NCBI GenBank assembly: GCA_002238725.1
Contig: MPMX01000022.1
Span: forward strand, 1 to 60,539
Direction: 5' to 3'
From: Rhodospirillaceae bacterium bin65
GTDB lineage: Bacteria; Pseudomonadota; Alphaproteobacteria; Bin65
DNA: 60,539 nt
Shown here one piece after another: positions 1-9,892 of the stretch (position 1 is its first letter; every line of letters begins with the position of its first letter). Under the pieces are notes generated by a model. It searched no databases. It was not told the origin of the DNA and saw nothing but the letters and a program-made list of their open reading frames with translations. The translations under genes were made by a program, and so were the position numbers.

Positions 1-95
1 TGGCGCTGCCGGTCTGCAAACGTCCGGTCGAACTGCTCCCGGGTCGATTGCAGCAGGTCGTCAAGCGACGTTACCGGAGGGCGGGCGCTTGTCAT
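1..95 (-). CDS. N-terminal fragment of an unidentified protein, cut by window edge
   Basis: Only the first 31 codons are present. The ATG at 95 overlaps the stop of the hydantoinase A-like gene in an ATGA arrangement, so the two genes are very probably translationally coupled in one operon. The visible N-terminus (MTSARPPVTSLDDLLQSTRE) shows no recognisable motif. A hydantoinase B/oxoprolinase subunit would be the usual partner, but this N-terminus does not resemble the usual HyuB start, so I do not assign a function. Confidence 0.6.
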   Translation of the reverse strand, partial: MTSARPPVTSLDDLLQSTREQFDRTFADRQR

Positions 96-2122
96 GCGGC
101 AGCCTCTTCGCTGCGGTCTGGTGCTATGACGAGGGCGCCGTCGGCTTCCGCGACGCCCACATAGCCGGGATGGATCGCCGCCGTCCAGCCGTCGCCGGCG
201 ACCAGGGCCGGGCCGGCAATCCGGCTGCCGGATTCCAGCTTGTCGGCAGCGTAGACCGGCGCGCTGAAGAAATTGCCGTCGAGATAGAGGCGGTTTTCGT
301 CGATCCGTGCACCGGAAGGATCGCCCGTCCCGGCCGTCCGGCGCGCGCGCCCACTTCGCGATGCGCCGTTGCGCCGGCCTGCCGGCCTGCCGCCGGCGAT
401 GGCGCGCAGGCGCACCAGCTCGACCGGCTCGGCGAGTTGCACGCCGTGCCGCTGCTCGAAGGCCGTGCCGAAGCGGTCCGCCAGGTCGCGCAGGCCCCAG
501 TTCGACAGACTGGGCGGATCGATTTCGAGCGCGAAATCTCCGCCGCCGCCACGACAGCGGACATCGGCCTCGAATCGAAGCTGGCGGGTGGTTGCCGGCA
601 CGTGTTCTTCGTCCAGCCAGGCGTTCGCCCTGGCGCCCAGCGCATCCAGATGCTGTCCGACGGCCGCTGCGTTCGTATCGTCCAGAAGGCACCGGCAACT
701 GTGCCCGAATTCCTGGCGCGGCACGGCCTCGACATACCCGCGGGCCGACATCATGCCCGGCCGCGCCGGGACGATGACCGGCCCGTCGCCGCACAGGATG
801 GCGAGTGCGTTGCCATGCAGCGGCCCGGCGCCTCCATAGGCGACCAGCGGCATCGAGGCGATGTCCACGCCCTGCGCTGCCGCGGTCTGCCGCAATGCGC
901 CGTACAGCTTCTCGTTGGCCAGATCGCGAATGCCCTGTGCGGCGTGATAGGGGCTGACGCCCAGCCGGTCGGCGAGGCGGCCGATGGCGGTTTCCGCAGC
1001 TGCACGGTCCGGCGCCGGTCCGTGGCCGGATGCGGCCGGTATGAGGCCGAGCATGAGATTGGCGTCGGTCAGGGTCGGCCCGTCGCCGCCGAAACAGGCA
1101 GGGCCGCCGGCTGCGGCCTCCGGCCCGACGCGCAAGGCGCCATGGCTGACGATCCGCGCCGCCGCGCCGCCGCCGGCGCCGGCGTGCGCAATGGCAATGG
1201 AGGGCAGCGTAATGTTTGCGCCGGCGACCGGCGTCTTCCGGGTCACGACGGGCGCGCCGTCCAGGACGATCCCGATCGTCGTCGCGCCGCCGCCCATATC
1301 CAGGGCGAGCGCATCGCGGCATCCGGCGCGCGCCGCCGCATCGGCGGCAGCGGCTACACCCGCGGCCGGCCCGGCGTTCAGCGCATCGACCGGCGCCTCG
1401 CCGGCGTGGTCGACCGACATGGAACCGCCGTCGGCGCGGCCGATCCGGAGATCGGCGGAGAGTTCCCGGGAGCGCAGCGCGTCTGCCAGGCTATCGAAAT
1501 AGCCGGCCAGTTTCGGGCGCAGGACGGCGGTCGCCACCGCTGCGACCGTTCGCTCGTAATCGGCGGCTTCCCGGACGACATCGCTGGAAAGGGTCACAGG
1601 CACGTCGCCGGCGATTTCGCCGGCCAGTGCTTTCAACGCCTGCTCATGCGCCGGGTTCGTCGCCGCGTGGAGCAGTGAGACGGCAATCGAGGCCGCCCCC
1701 ATGTCGCGCAGCGTCTGAATCGCGGATCTCGCTCCGGCCTCGTCGATCGGCTGTTGCACCTGGCCCTGGGCGTTCATGCGCTCGGTAATGCCCAGCGTGG
1801 CTACAACCCGGCCGGCCAGCGGGCTCGGACCCTGGCCGCGCGCCAGATGGAGCACATGCTCGAAGCCGGCGGTGACGAGCAGGCCGACGTCCGGGGAGCC
1901 GGTTGCTGCCGGGTCCAGATCCGGGGCGCCATGAACCACCGTGCCGATGTCGCCCGGCGCGACGCCGGCTTTGTCCGCCAGCTGACGGATGCCTCCGGCT
2001 ATGGCCGCTACCGGATCGTCGGGCCGGTTCGGCACCTTGAGCGCATGCGCCGCCCCGGAATCGTCGAGCAGCAACAGTTCCGTGAAGGTCTTCCCGATAT
2101 CGATACCCAGGCGATGGGGCAT
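92..2122 (-). CDS. Hydantoinase A/oxoprolinase family protein (HyuA-like)
   Basis: Family members are ATP-dependent hydrolases of hydantoins, 5-oxoproline or related cyclic amides, or carboxylase subunits, usually paired with a B subunit. The 676-residue length is normal for HyuA. Residues 4-14 carry the Hydant_A N-terminal motif (GIDIGKTFTE), followed mid-protein by the second ASKHA-type glycine-rich motif (DMGGGATTIG) and the conserved TLPSIAIAHAGAGGG region. Both phosphate-binding motifs deviate from the common GGTFTD and DMGGTSTD forms, so activity may differ. I chose the ATG at 2122 because the family match begins there and AGGAGG lies about 15 bases upstream; the open frame extends to 2212 without homology. 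The substrate cannot be told from sequence. Confidence 0.85.
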   Translation of the reverse strand: MPHRLGIDIGKTFTELLLLDDSGAAHALKVPNRPDDPVAAIAGGIRQLADKAGVAPGDIGTVVHGAPDLDPAATGSPDVGLLVTAGFEHVLHLARGQGPSPLAGRVVATLGITERMNAQGQVQQPIDEAGARSAIQTLRDMGAASIAVSLLHAATNPAHEQALKALAGEIAGDVPVTLSSDVVREAADYERTVAAVATAVLRPKLAGYFDSLADALRSRELSADLRIGRADGGSMSVDHAGEAPVDALNAGPAAGVAAAADAAARAGCRDALALDMGGGATTIGIVLDGAPVVTRKTPVAGANITLPSIAIAHAGAGGGAAARIVSHGALRVGPEAAAGGPACFGGDGPTLTDANLMLGLIPAASGHGPAPDRAAAETAIGRLADRLGVSPYHAAQGIRDLANEKLYGALRQTAAAQGVDIASMPLVAYGGAGPLHGNALAILCGDGPVIVPARPGMMSARGYVEAVPRQEFGHSCRCLLDDTNAAAVGQHLDALGARANAWLDEEHVPATTRQLRFEADVRCRGGGGDFALEIDPPSLSNWGLRDLADRFGTAFEQRHGVQLAEPVELVRLRAIAGGRPAGRRNGASRSGRARRTAGTGDPSGARIDENRLYLDGNFFSAPVYAADKLESGSRIAGPALVAGDGWTAAIHPGYVGVAEADGALVIAPDRSEEAAA

Positions 2123-2325
2123 GGGGTTTCCGTCATTCCTCCTGCGCGAACCGTTCGCGTGGGCCGTGCGGGCGCGCTGGCGGATAATTCCCAACCCGGC
2201 GCACGCCGTCAACCGATGCAGAGCCGGTCGCGGGGCGGCTCTTTGGCTCCCGTGACGGGGCTTTTTTTCCGAAACCTTGTATGCTGTACTGCCCGCCGTT
2301 TCAGAAACCGGACCCGATTCGAGCC

Positions 2326-2844
2326 ATGGCGCAGGAAACCGAAGGCATGCGTTCCCTTCGATACTGGATTGTCGTCGTCGGCCTCGTGATCCTGGCGGTC
2401 TTCGTCTATTTCTATCCCCCGTTCGAAAAGCTGGTCAGCGACAGCATCCGCGGCCTGGCCTCCTCGACCATCGTTTTCTGGTTCGCCGCCTTTGTCGGCG
2501 TCGTCGCCTATGTCATCGCGCACTGGCAGTCGTTCCGCCAGCATTTCTTCCGCCGGGTCAACGACCTCGATGCCGAAGGGCTGGTCTTCGATACGCTGCA
2601 GGTGGCGCTGCTGGTGGCGCTGATCCTGTGCGCCGGCGGCATCCTTCAGGTGATCGAGATGCTGAGCCTGCACCTGATCGACAAGGGCACAGTGCTCGAT
2701 CCGGTCTTCGGCCGCAAGCTGCTGGCCATGATCGTCATGGTGATCCTGGCGATCGGCTTCTATCTGCTCCACCGCATGGTGCGCGCATTCCGCCTCGGCC
2801 GGCGCCCCGGCGGCACCCCGCCGCGACGAGGCTCGAGCGCCTGA
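2326..2844 (+). CDS. Small integral membrane protein, four predicted TM helices
   Basis: About 172 residues with four hydrophobic segments at roughly residues 12-29, 46-66, 88-110 and 132-152, and a basic, proline-rich C-terminus. No catalytic or transport motif is recognised. It stands alone, divergent from the hyuA-like gene and convergent with the choline transporter genes. The start may instead be the ATG at 2347, which has AGGAA at a good distance; the frame is open from 2281. Function unknown. Confidence 0.6.
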   Translation: MAQETEGMRSLRYWIVVVGLVILAVFVYFYPPFEKLVSDSIRGLASSTIVFWFAAFVGVVAYVIAHWQSFRQHFFRRVNDLDAEGLVFDTLQVALLVALILCAGGILQVIEMLSLHLIDKGTVLDPVFGRKLLAMIVMVILAIGFYLLHRMVRAFRLGRRPGGTPPRRGSSA

Positions 2845-3008
2845 CCGGGCGTTTTGGTTCCCGAATTTCCTCGCTCCGACCGGGGTGACATTGGGGGTTG
2901 CCTGGGACAGCGCCGGTTCGGCGCATCCGGCGAAGACAGTATGGCCGGGCCCCGATATGTGAAACGGGACCGCATCGCTGCCCTCCATGCAACATATGCA
3001 GATAACAA

Positions 3009-3048
3009 CCGATCTGAGATCGGATAATTACTGACCTGAGATCGGATA
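3009..3048. repeat. Inverted repeat with two 13-bp direct repeats
   Basis: Between the convergent membrane-protein and choV genes. CCGATC and GATCGG flank TGA as a perfect 6-bp inverted repeat at 3009-3023. The 13-mer CTGAGATCGGATA occurs at 3014-3026 and again at 3036-3048, a 22-bp period (two helical turns). It resembles a protein-binding site or small repeat but lies downstream of both genes; no T-run makes it a terminator. Confidence 0.5.
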
Positions 3049-3063
3049 TTTTCCGACCGAGCG

Positions 3064-4284
<1,221 letters not shown>

Positions 4285-4287
4285 GGT

Positions 4288-5136
4288 TCAGCCCCGCTTT
4301 TTGCCGCCGCCGCGCTGCTTGCAGATGCGGTCGAGCAGGATGGCGACGATGACGATGGCGAGCCCGGCCTCGAACCCCTTGGCGATGTTGACGGTGTTGA
4401 GCGCGCGCAGGACGGGAACGCCGAGCCCCGGCGCGCCGACCATCGCCGCGATCACGACCATGGACAGGCTGAGCATGATGCACTGGGTGACGCCGGCCAT
4501 GATGGTCGGCATGGCGTGCGGCAGCTCCACCTTCCACAGCAGCTGGCGCCTGGTCGCGCCGAAGGCCTCGCCGGCCTCGACCAGCGGCCGGGGCACGCTC
4601 GAGACGCCGAGATGGGTGAGGCGGATCGGGGCGGGAATCGCGAAGATCACTGTCGAGATCAGGCCCGGCACGACGCCCAGGCCGAACATGATCATGGTCG
4701 GGATCAGATAGACGAAGGTCGGGATCGTCTGCATCAGGTCGAGCACCGGGCGGATGGCGTTGTAGAGCCAGGGCCGGTGCGCCGCGGCGATGCCGACCGG
4801 CACGCCCACGACGATGCAGATCACGGTGGAAAACAGGATCAGGGTGAAGGTCTGGACCGTGTTCTCCCAATAGCCGAGGTTGATGACCAGCAGCAGGGTG
4901 AGGATAACGGCGGCGGCCAGCTTCCACGACCGGTGCAGCCAGAAGGCGAAGCCGGCGAGCAGGGCGACGAGCAGGAGCGAGGGCAGGGCCAGCGCAAGGC
5001 TGGTCACGCCCTCGATCGTGAAATTCAGGGCATCGGACAGGTAGTCGAAGAACCAGGCGCCGTGGTCCAGCAGGACATCCACGAAGGACTCGATCCACCT
5101 GCCGAGCGGGATTTTCTCGTCGGTCAGCCAGTCCAA
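4288..5136 (-). CDS. choW: Choline/betaine ABC transporter permease (ChoW)
   Basis: 282-residue inner-membrane permease of the ProW/ChoW type, forming the translocation channel. About six to seven hydrophobic segments are visible. The cytoplasmic EAA loop (EAGEAFGATRRQLLWKVELP) that docks to the ATPase is clear near residues 190-210. It lies 91 bases downstream of choX and immediately upstream of choV, whose reading frame continues directly after this gene's TGA. Confidence 0.9.
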   Translation of the reverse strand: MDWLTDEKIPLGRWIESFVDVLLDHGAWFFDYLSDALNFTIEGVTSLALALPSLLLVALLAGFAFWLHRSWKLAAAVILTLLLVINLGYWENTVQTFTLILFSTVICIVVGVPVGIAAAHRPWLYNAIRPVLDLMQTIPTFVYLIPTMIMFGLGVVPGLISTVIFAIPAPIRLTHLGVSSVPRPLVEAGEAFGATRRQLLWKVELPHAMPTIMAGVTQCIMLSLSMVVIAAMVGAPGLGVPVLRALNTVNIAKGFEAGLAIVIVAILLDRICKQRGGGKKRG

Positions 5137-5170
5137 GGACTACCCCGCGGCGCTGTCCGCCGTCCGGGCA

Positions 5171-5184
5171 TCCGCCCGGGCGGA
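5171..5184. promoter_or_regulatory. Perfect 14-bp GC palindrome between choX and choW
   Basis: TCCGCCCGGGCGGA is fully self-complementary and sits in the 91-base choX-choW spacer. There is no T-run, so it is not a classic terminator. Intercistronic hairpins of this sort can stabilise the upstream binding-protein message; that role is inference. Confidence 0.35.
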
Positions 5185-5227
5185 GGAGCGCCGACCGGGC
5201 GGGTGCCTTTCGGGCGGGGAATTGCAG

Positions 5228-6175
5228 CTAGAGGCCCATCGCCTTGTTGACCGCGGCCATGCCGTCGCCGCCGCCCAGGGTCGTTACGCCCTTGAGCCAG
5301 CCCTTCAGGATGCCGGGATTCTTCTTGAGCCATGCCGTTGCCGCCTTCTGCGGATCCTGCTTTTGCTCCAGGATCGCGGTCATGATCTCGTTTTCCATCG
5401 CCAGCGTGAACACGAGATTCTTCAGCAGCTTGCCGACGTTGGGGCACGCCTTGGCATAGCCCTTGCGGACGTTGGTATAGACCTCCGCGCCGCCGAAATT
5501 CGGGCCGAAAATATCGTCGCCGCCGGCGAGATAGGCCATGTCGAACTTGGCGTTCATCGGATGCGGCTCCCAGCCCAGGAACACGATCCACTGCTTCTTG
5601 CGGTTGGCGCGCACGACCTGGGCCAGCATGCCCTGCTCGCTCGATTCGACAACCTTGAAGCCCTTCAGGCCGAAAGTGTTCTTGTCGATCATGCTCTGGA
5701 TCAGGCGGTTGCCGTCGTTGCCCGGCTCGATGCCGTAGATCTTGCCGTCGAGCTGCTTGCTGAATTTGGCGATGTCGGCGAAGCTCTTGATGCCGCCGTC
5801 GGCCGCCAGCTTGTTGACCGCCAGGGTGTATTTCGCCCCGGTCAGGTTCTTCGCGATGGTCTCGACCGACCCGTCCTCGCGGTACGGCTTGATGTCGGCT
5901 TCCATGGTCGGCATCCAGTTGCCGAGGAAGACGTCGATATCGCCGCTGCTGAGGCCCTTGTAGGTGACCGGCACCGACAGCACCTTCGCGCTCGGATTGT
6001 AGCCCAGCGCCTTGAGCACCACGGAGGTCGCCGCGGTGGTCGAGGTGATGTCCGTCCAGCCGACGTCGGAGAAGCGGACATTCTTGCACGATGCGGGATC
6101 GGCCGCCCAGCCGGCGGTCGAAAACAGCATTGCGGCAGCGGCGCCCAATGCCGCGATTTGTACGCGTCTTGTCAT
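5228..6175 (-). CDS. choX: Choline ABC transporter substrate-binding protein (ChoX)
   Basis: Periplasmic receptor delivering choline (possibly betaine) to ChoW/ChoV. 315 residues; residues 1-24 form a Sec signal (basic start, hydrophobic AALGAAAAMLFSTAGWA, cleavage after AWA). The mature part is an OpuAC-type fold with the family stretches NVRFSDVGWTDI, DVFLGNWMPTME and GIEPGNDG, and tryptophans suited to a cation-binding box. First gene of choXWV. It is divergent from betA across 139 bases that contain three 12-bp tandem repeats. Confidence 0.92.
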   Translation of the reverse strand: MTRRVQIAALGAAAAMLFSTAGWAADPASCKNVRFSDVGWTDITSTTAATSVVLKALGYNPSAKVLSVPVTYKGLSSGDIDVFLGNWMPTMEADIKPYREDGSVETIAKNLTGAKYTLAVNKLAADGGIKSFADIAKFSKQLDGKIYGIEPGNDGNRLIQSMIDKNTFGLKGFKVVESSEQGMLAQVVRANRKKQWIVFLGWEPHPMNAKFDMAYLAGGDDIFGPNFGGAEVYTNVRKGYAKACPNVGKLLKNLVFTLAMENEIMTAILEQKQDPQKAATAWLKKNPGILKGWLKGVTTLGGGDGMAAVNKAMGL

Positions 6176-6218
6176 TGGAATTTCCTCCGGTTACGGTCCC
6201 CGGCCCGCGCCCCCTCCC

Positions 6219-6254
6219 AGCGTTTCTCGCGGCGTTTCTGGCGGCGTTTCGGGG
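6219..6254. repeat. Three 12-bp tandem repeats in the choX-betA divergent promoter region
   Basis: Units at 6219-6230, 6231-6242 and 6243-6254 share GCGTTTC (consensus GGCGTTTCTNGC). Spacing is close to one helical turn, and the array lies 44-79 bases upstream of choX and about 60 upstream of betA. It could be a stacked regulator-binding site (BetI or another choline sensor), but no regulator gene is adjacent. Confidence 0.5.
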
Positions 6255-6314
6255 GGCGGTACGGCTAACACGGCGGCCATTTTGCCGCAATAGCCGGTGC
6301 GGCGGGATACCCGG

Positions 6315-8000
6315 ATGAGCGAAAATCGGGCATTTGACTATATCGTGATCGGCGCCGGTTCGGCGGGCTGCGTGCTCGCCAACCGATTGACCGGCGACGG
6401 CACGGCCAGCGTGCTGCTGCTCGAGGCCGGCGGCAGCGACCGCAACATCTTCCTCCAGATGCCGACGGCGCTCGCCATCGCCATGACCCACCCGCGCTAC
6501 GGCTGGCACTACCGGAGCGAGCCGGAGCCGAACCTGGGCGGCCGGCGTTTGCACTGCCCGCGCGGCCGGGTGCTCGGCGGCTCCTCGTCGGTCAACGGCA
6601 TGGCCTATGTCCGCGGCAACGCCCTGGACTATGACGGCTGGGCCGGGGGCGGCGCGCCCGGCTGGTCCTATGCCGAGGTGCTGCCCTATTTCCGCAGGGC
6701 CGAGAGCTTCGCCGGCGGCGGCGACGACTACCGCGGCGCATCCGGCCCGCTGCACACCTCGCGCGGGACCAGGGCCAACCCGCTCTACAACGCCTTCATC
6801 GAAGCCGGCGAACAGGCCGGCTACGGCCGCACCGCCGACATGAACGGCTATCGCCAGGAAGGCTTCGGGCCGATGGACATGACGGTCCACCGGGGCCGGC
6901 GCTGGAGCACCGCGAACGCCTATCTGAAACCGGCGCGCGGACGCGCCAACCTGCACGTCGAGACCGGCGCCATGGCGACCCGCCTGCTGCTGGACGGCCG
7001 GCGCGCGCGCGGCGTCGAATACCGCCAGGGCGGTTCGGGCGGCCCGGGCGGGTCTGCCGGGCCGGTCCGCACCGCCGAAGCGCGGCGCGAGATTATCCTG
7101 AGCGGCGGGCCGATCAACGCGCCGCAGCTCCTGATGCTCTCGGGCATCGGCCCGGCGGCCCATCTCCGGGAGCACGGCATCGAGCCCGTCCACGACCTGC
7201 CCGGCGTCGGCGCAAACCTCCAGGACCATCTGGAACTCTATATCCAGCAGGCCTGCACCCGGCCGATCACGCTCTATTCGGCGACCGGCCTGCTGGCCAG
7301 GGCCCTGATCGGCATGCGCTGGATCGCGTTCAAGTCCGGGCTCGGCGCGACCAACCATTTCGAATCCGGCGGCTTCATCCGCTCGCGCCCGGGCGTGCGC
7401 TGGCCAGACATCCAGTTTCACTTCCTGCCGATGGCGGCCTCCTACGACATGGCGGAGCGGGTGCGCTGCCACGGCTACCAGGCCCATGCCGGGCCGATGC
7501 GCTCGAAATCGCGCGGCACGGTCCGCCTCGCCTCGGCCGATCCGCAGGCGCCGCCGCAGGTCCGCTTCAACTATATGAGCCACGACGACGACTGGACCGA
7601 GATGCGCGCCTGCGTCCGCCTGACCCGGGAGATCTTCGCCCAGCCGGCCTTCGACCCCTATCGCGGCGACGAGCTGGCGCCCGGCGCGGCGGTGCGGAGC
7701 GACGACGAGATCGACGGCTTCGTGCGCGAGACCGTCGAGAGCGCCTATCACCCCTGCGGCACCTGCCGGATGGGCACGGACGCGATGGCGGTGGTCGATC
7801 CGCAACTGCGGGTGCACGGCATGGCGGGGCTGCGCGTCGTCGACAGCTCGGTCATGCCGGCGATCCCCACCGGCAACCTCAACGCGCCGACCATCATGAT
7901 CGCCGAGAAGGCCGCCGACGCGATCCTCGGCCGCGACCCCCTGCCGCCCTCGGGCGCCCCGGCCTGGACGGCGGAGGGCTGGGAGACGGCGCAGCGCTGA
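6315..8000 (+). CDS. betA: Choline dehydrogenase / GMC oxidoreductase (BetA)
   Basis: FAD enzyme oxidising choline to betaine aldehyde, the first step to glycine betaine. 561 residues, normal for BetA. Seen: FAD dinucleotide motif VIGAGSAGCVLANRL near residue 10, GMC signature 1 (GRVLGGSSSVNGM), GMC signature 2 (GPINAPQLLMLSGIGP), the active-site histidine in HPCGTCRMG, and the C-terminal FAD segment GNLNAPTIMIAEKAADAI. A glycine-rich insertion (GGSGGPGGSAGP) near residue 240 is unusual. The ATG at 6315 places the FAD motif normally. No betB is in the window, so the second oxidation must be encoded elsewhere. Divergence from choXWV supports choline as substrate. Confidence 0.9.
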   Translation: MSENRAFDYIVIGAGSAGCVLANRLTGDGTASVLLLEAGGSDRNIFLQMPTALAIAMTHPRYGWHYRSEPEPNLGGRRLHCPRGRVLGGSSSVNGMAYVRGNALDYDGWAGGGAPGWSYAEVLPYFRRAESFAGGGDDYRGASGPLHTSRGTRANPLYNAFIEAGEQAGYGRTADMNGYRQEGFGPMDMTVHRGRRWSTANAYLKPARGRANLHVETGAMATRLLLDGRRARGVEYRQGGSGGPGGSAGPVRTAEARREIILSGGPINAPQLLMLSGIGPAAHLREHGIEPVHDLPGVGANLQDHLELYIQQACTRPITLYSATGLLARALIGMRWIAFKSGLGATNHFESGGFIRSRPGVRWPDIQFHFLPMAASYDMAERVRCHGYQAHAGPMRSKSRGTVRLASADPQAPPQVRFNYMSHDDDWTEMRACVRLTREIFAQPAFDPYRGDELAPGAAVRSDDEIDGFVRETVESAYHPCGTCRMGTDAMAVVDPQLRVHGMAGLRVVDSSVMPAIPTGNLNAPTIMIAEKAADAILGRDPLPPSGAPAWTAEGWETAQR

Positions 8001-8066
8001 GGCGGCGGCGGGGCTTGCCGCGCGGGGCCGGCTGCGCTATCGCTCCCCGTCCGCCGCCCGACCCGC

Positions 8067-8142
8067 GCCCCCATCGTCTAGTGGACCAGGACGCCGGCCT
8101 CTCACGCCGGAAACAGGGGTTCGAACCCCCTTGGGGGCGCCA
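8067..8142 (+). tRNA. tRNA-Glu, anticodon CTC
   Basis: A 76-base cloverleaf. Acceptor GCCCCCA (8067-8073) pairs with TGGGGGC (8132-8138), followed by discriminator G and encoded CCA (8140-8142). Anticodon stem CCGGC/GCCGG encloses loop CTCTCAC, so the anticodon is CTC (GAG codons). T-arm AGGGG-TTCGAAC-CCCCT is intact. The AT-rich accessory segment starts just after its 3' end; I saw no second copy of the tRNA 3' end in the window that would mark an integration repeat. Confidence 0.97.
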
Positions 8143-8165
8143 ATTTTCCGGATCGGGCTGGCGGC

Positions 8166-8903
8166 CTATTCGGGAGCCTTTATTGGCCGAACGAAAAATG
8201 TAAAGCTGGACGGAAGACGGAGTCCGTTACCTGCAATAATAACTGAAGACCAACGGCCCGAAGCCCCTAGGTAAAACGGCATACCTAGAATATCTTCTAT
8301 TCTAAAGTTCGCGCGATTCAATTTTTGCAACCAAGGCTCTAGTCCGAATTCGACAAACTCTTTCCAGTTCGTCCTCTCTATGCCATGAACTTTCGGTTTT
8401 CGGAATCTCGAAATACGATAAAGCGAGTTAAAGACTTTCCAATGTCGCGAAGGCATGCTGTGTATACCGATACCCGACGGCCTTAGAACACGGTAAATTT
8501 CGCTAAGGCACAGATCTATTTCTTCAACATGCTCCAAGACGTTGCTCGAATATACCAAGTCGAACGAATTATCGGAAAATGACGATAAATCCGTCGCATC
8601 CAGACTAATGTGAGATATATTAGACGGAATATTCCGTTCCGGTCGACTATCCCATCGTTTTCGGTCGATATCGCTACAAATCATTCGGTCACATCGCTGG
8701 GAAAGTCTTTCGCTCTGCAAGCCATCGCCCGAGCCTATTTCTAGGGCATTCTCGAATTGACGATCTCCAAGAATAGAAAGTATCAATTCAATTTCGCTCA
8801 GACGAACAAATTCATGCCACATCCGCTTATCGAGGCAATGTTTCCTTACATCACTTGGCTTGAATTGAAATTGATGGCTGACGACTTGTTTGTGCTTGCT
8901 CAT
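8166..8903 (-). CDS. Class I SAM-dependent methyltransferase
   Basis: 245 residues. Motif I (ALEIGSGDG) near residue 53 and the later FDLVYSSNVLEHV segment identify a Methyltransf_11-type Rossmann fold. The acceptor is unknown; its neighbours suggest a sugar or polysaccharide-linked substrate. Base composition is much more AT-rich than flanking genes (many AAA, ATA and TTA codons), and it ends 24 bases after tRNA-Glu, both suggesting acquisition by transfer. The ATP-grasp gene lies 48 bases upstream on the same strand. Confidence 0.85.
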   Translation of the reverse strand: MSKHKQVVSHQFQFKPSDVRKHCLDKRMWHEFVRLSEIELILSILGDRQFENALEIGSGDGLQSERLSQRCDRMICSDIDRKRWDSRPERNIPSNISHISLDATDLSSFSDNSFDLVYSSNVLEHVEEIDLCLSEIYRVLRPSGIGIHSMPSRHWKVFNSLYRISRFRKPKVHGIERTNWKEFVEFGLEPWLQKLNRANFRIEDILGMPFYLGASGRWSSVIIAGNGLRLPSSFTFFVRPIKAPE

Positions 8904-8951
8904 CGAAAGATTCCGTGCCTGTTGAAAGAGGCATCGTTTCAGTTAAGTTTC

Positions 8952-9803
8952 TCAATCGCTGAAATATGCGCCCAGAGCGTTTTCGGCCTCTTCAGGTTCG
9001 AGTTTTCCCGAAGCGCTTTCCGGGAAAAATGTTAATTCGCCGACGCGAATTTCGGTTTTCGTTGCGTAGAAGTCTACTCGGACAAAGGAAAAAGCGGCAG
9101 ACAGCTTTCGTGCTGCATCGAGCATCATGTCGAGCAGTTCAGGCCTCGGATCGTCGCGTTTTCTGTTTGGGTAGACGTACACCGCAGGAATTCGATTCCA
9201 GGACAAATCGTAAAGATTTCGGGAATGGCCGGAAAAGCGATCTCCGTCGACCTGAATGAATTTCGGAATGCCGTGAACGCAGAATATCTTATAATCTTTT
9301 GGGATGGTGTGGCCGTCTTCCGAGAAAAATTCCTCGACGATAATCTTTGGAGAAAGATGACGATAATTCGGTTCTCTTTTTGAGTAGTAATAGTCGATTT
9401 CGAACCATTTCTCCAATTCCGTCCGATCCAGTGGTGCGGAGTCATCGCCGCAAACCATGATTTGGCCGCTCGAATGGGTCGGTTTCAGGATACATGGAAA
9501 CCGATCCAGGTTAAGTTCCTTCAATTCCTTCTTTCTCTGCAATATTCGGTATGTTTCAGTAACGTATTCCTCACCGACTATTGCAGCGATGTAGAGTTTC
9601 GCGTACTCCTTGTCTGTGACAAACTGAATAAGTGGATCGTAGCACGCGCCGCTCGTTTTCCAAGCAAAGAGATGATCGTTGAACTTGACCGGAGGATATA
9701 CTGGATCGCGCCCCAGTCTCTTGCGGAAAGAATGGCGTCCGTATATACGGTCTCCCCATCGATTTTTTGGTAGGAACTGCCGCAGTAATTTTCTTGTAGC
9801 CAT
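8952..9803 (-). CDS. TupA-like ATP-grasp protein (surface polysaccharide modification)
   Basis: 283 residues. The FNDHLFAWKTSG start region, the KEYAKLYIA segment, the ATP-grasp lysine region (CILKPTHSSGQIMV), YKIFCVHGIPKFIQVD and the C-terminal RVDFYATKTEIRVGELTFFPESAS match the TupA-like ATP-grasp family found in cell-surface glycan clusters. Such enzymes probably ligate an amino acid or amine to a sugar acid; the exact reaction is not established here. AT-rich like the methyltransferase downstream, with which it probably forms an operon. Confidence 0.8.
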   Translation of the reverse strand: MATRKLLRQFLPKNRWGDRIYGRHSFRKRLGRDPVYPPVKFNDHLFAWKTSGACYDPLIQFVTDKEYAKLYIAAIVGEEYVTETYRILQRKKELKELNLDRFPCILKPTHSSGQIMVCGDDSAPLDRTELEKWFEIDYYYSKREPNYRHLSPKIIVEEFFSEDGHTIPKDYKIFCVHGIPKFIQVDGDRFSGHSRNLYDLSWNRIPAVYVYPNRKRDDPRPELLDMMLDAARKLSAAFSFVRVDFYATKTEIRVGELTFFPESASGKLEPEEAENALGAYFSD

Positions 9804-9892
9804 TTCAATCAGGCGCTCCGACCGGTCATGCCTCTGTTAGAGGATTTGTCGACTAGAGTCCAAATAACGATTCATATTCTGCGACGACTTCC

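Noticed and set aside
5124..7817. 897-codon minus-strand open frame over choX and betA
   Set aside because: Runs antisense to betA and out of frame with choX; no domain.
8067..9830. Integrated element with attachment repeats at tRNA-Glu
   Set aside because: No integrase and no second copy of the tRNA 3' end were found by eye, so only composition supports transfer.
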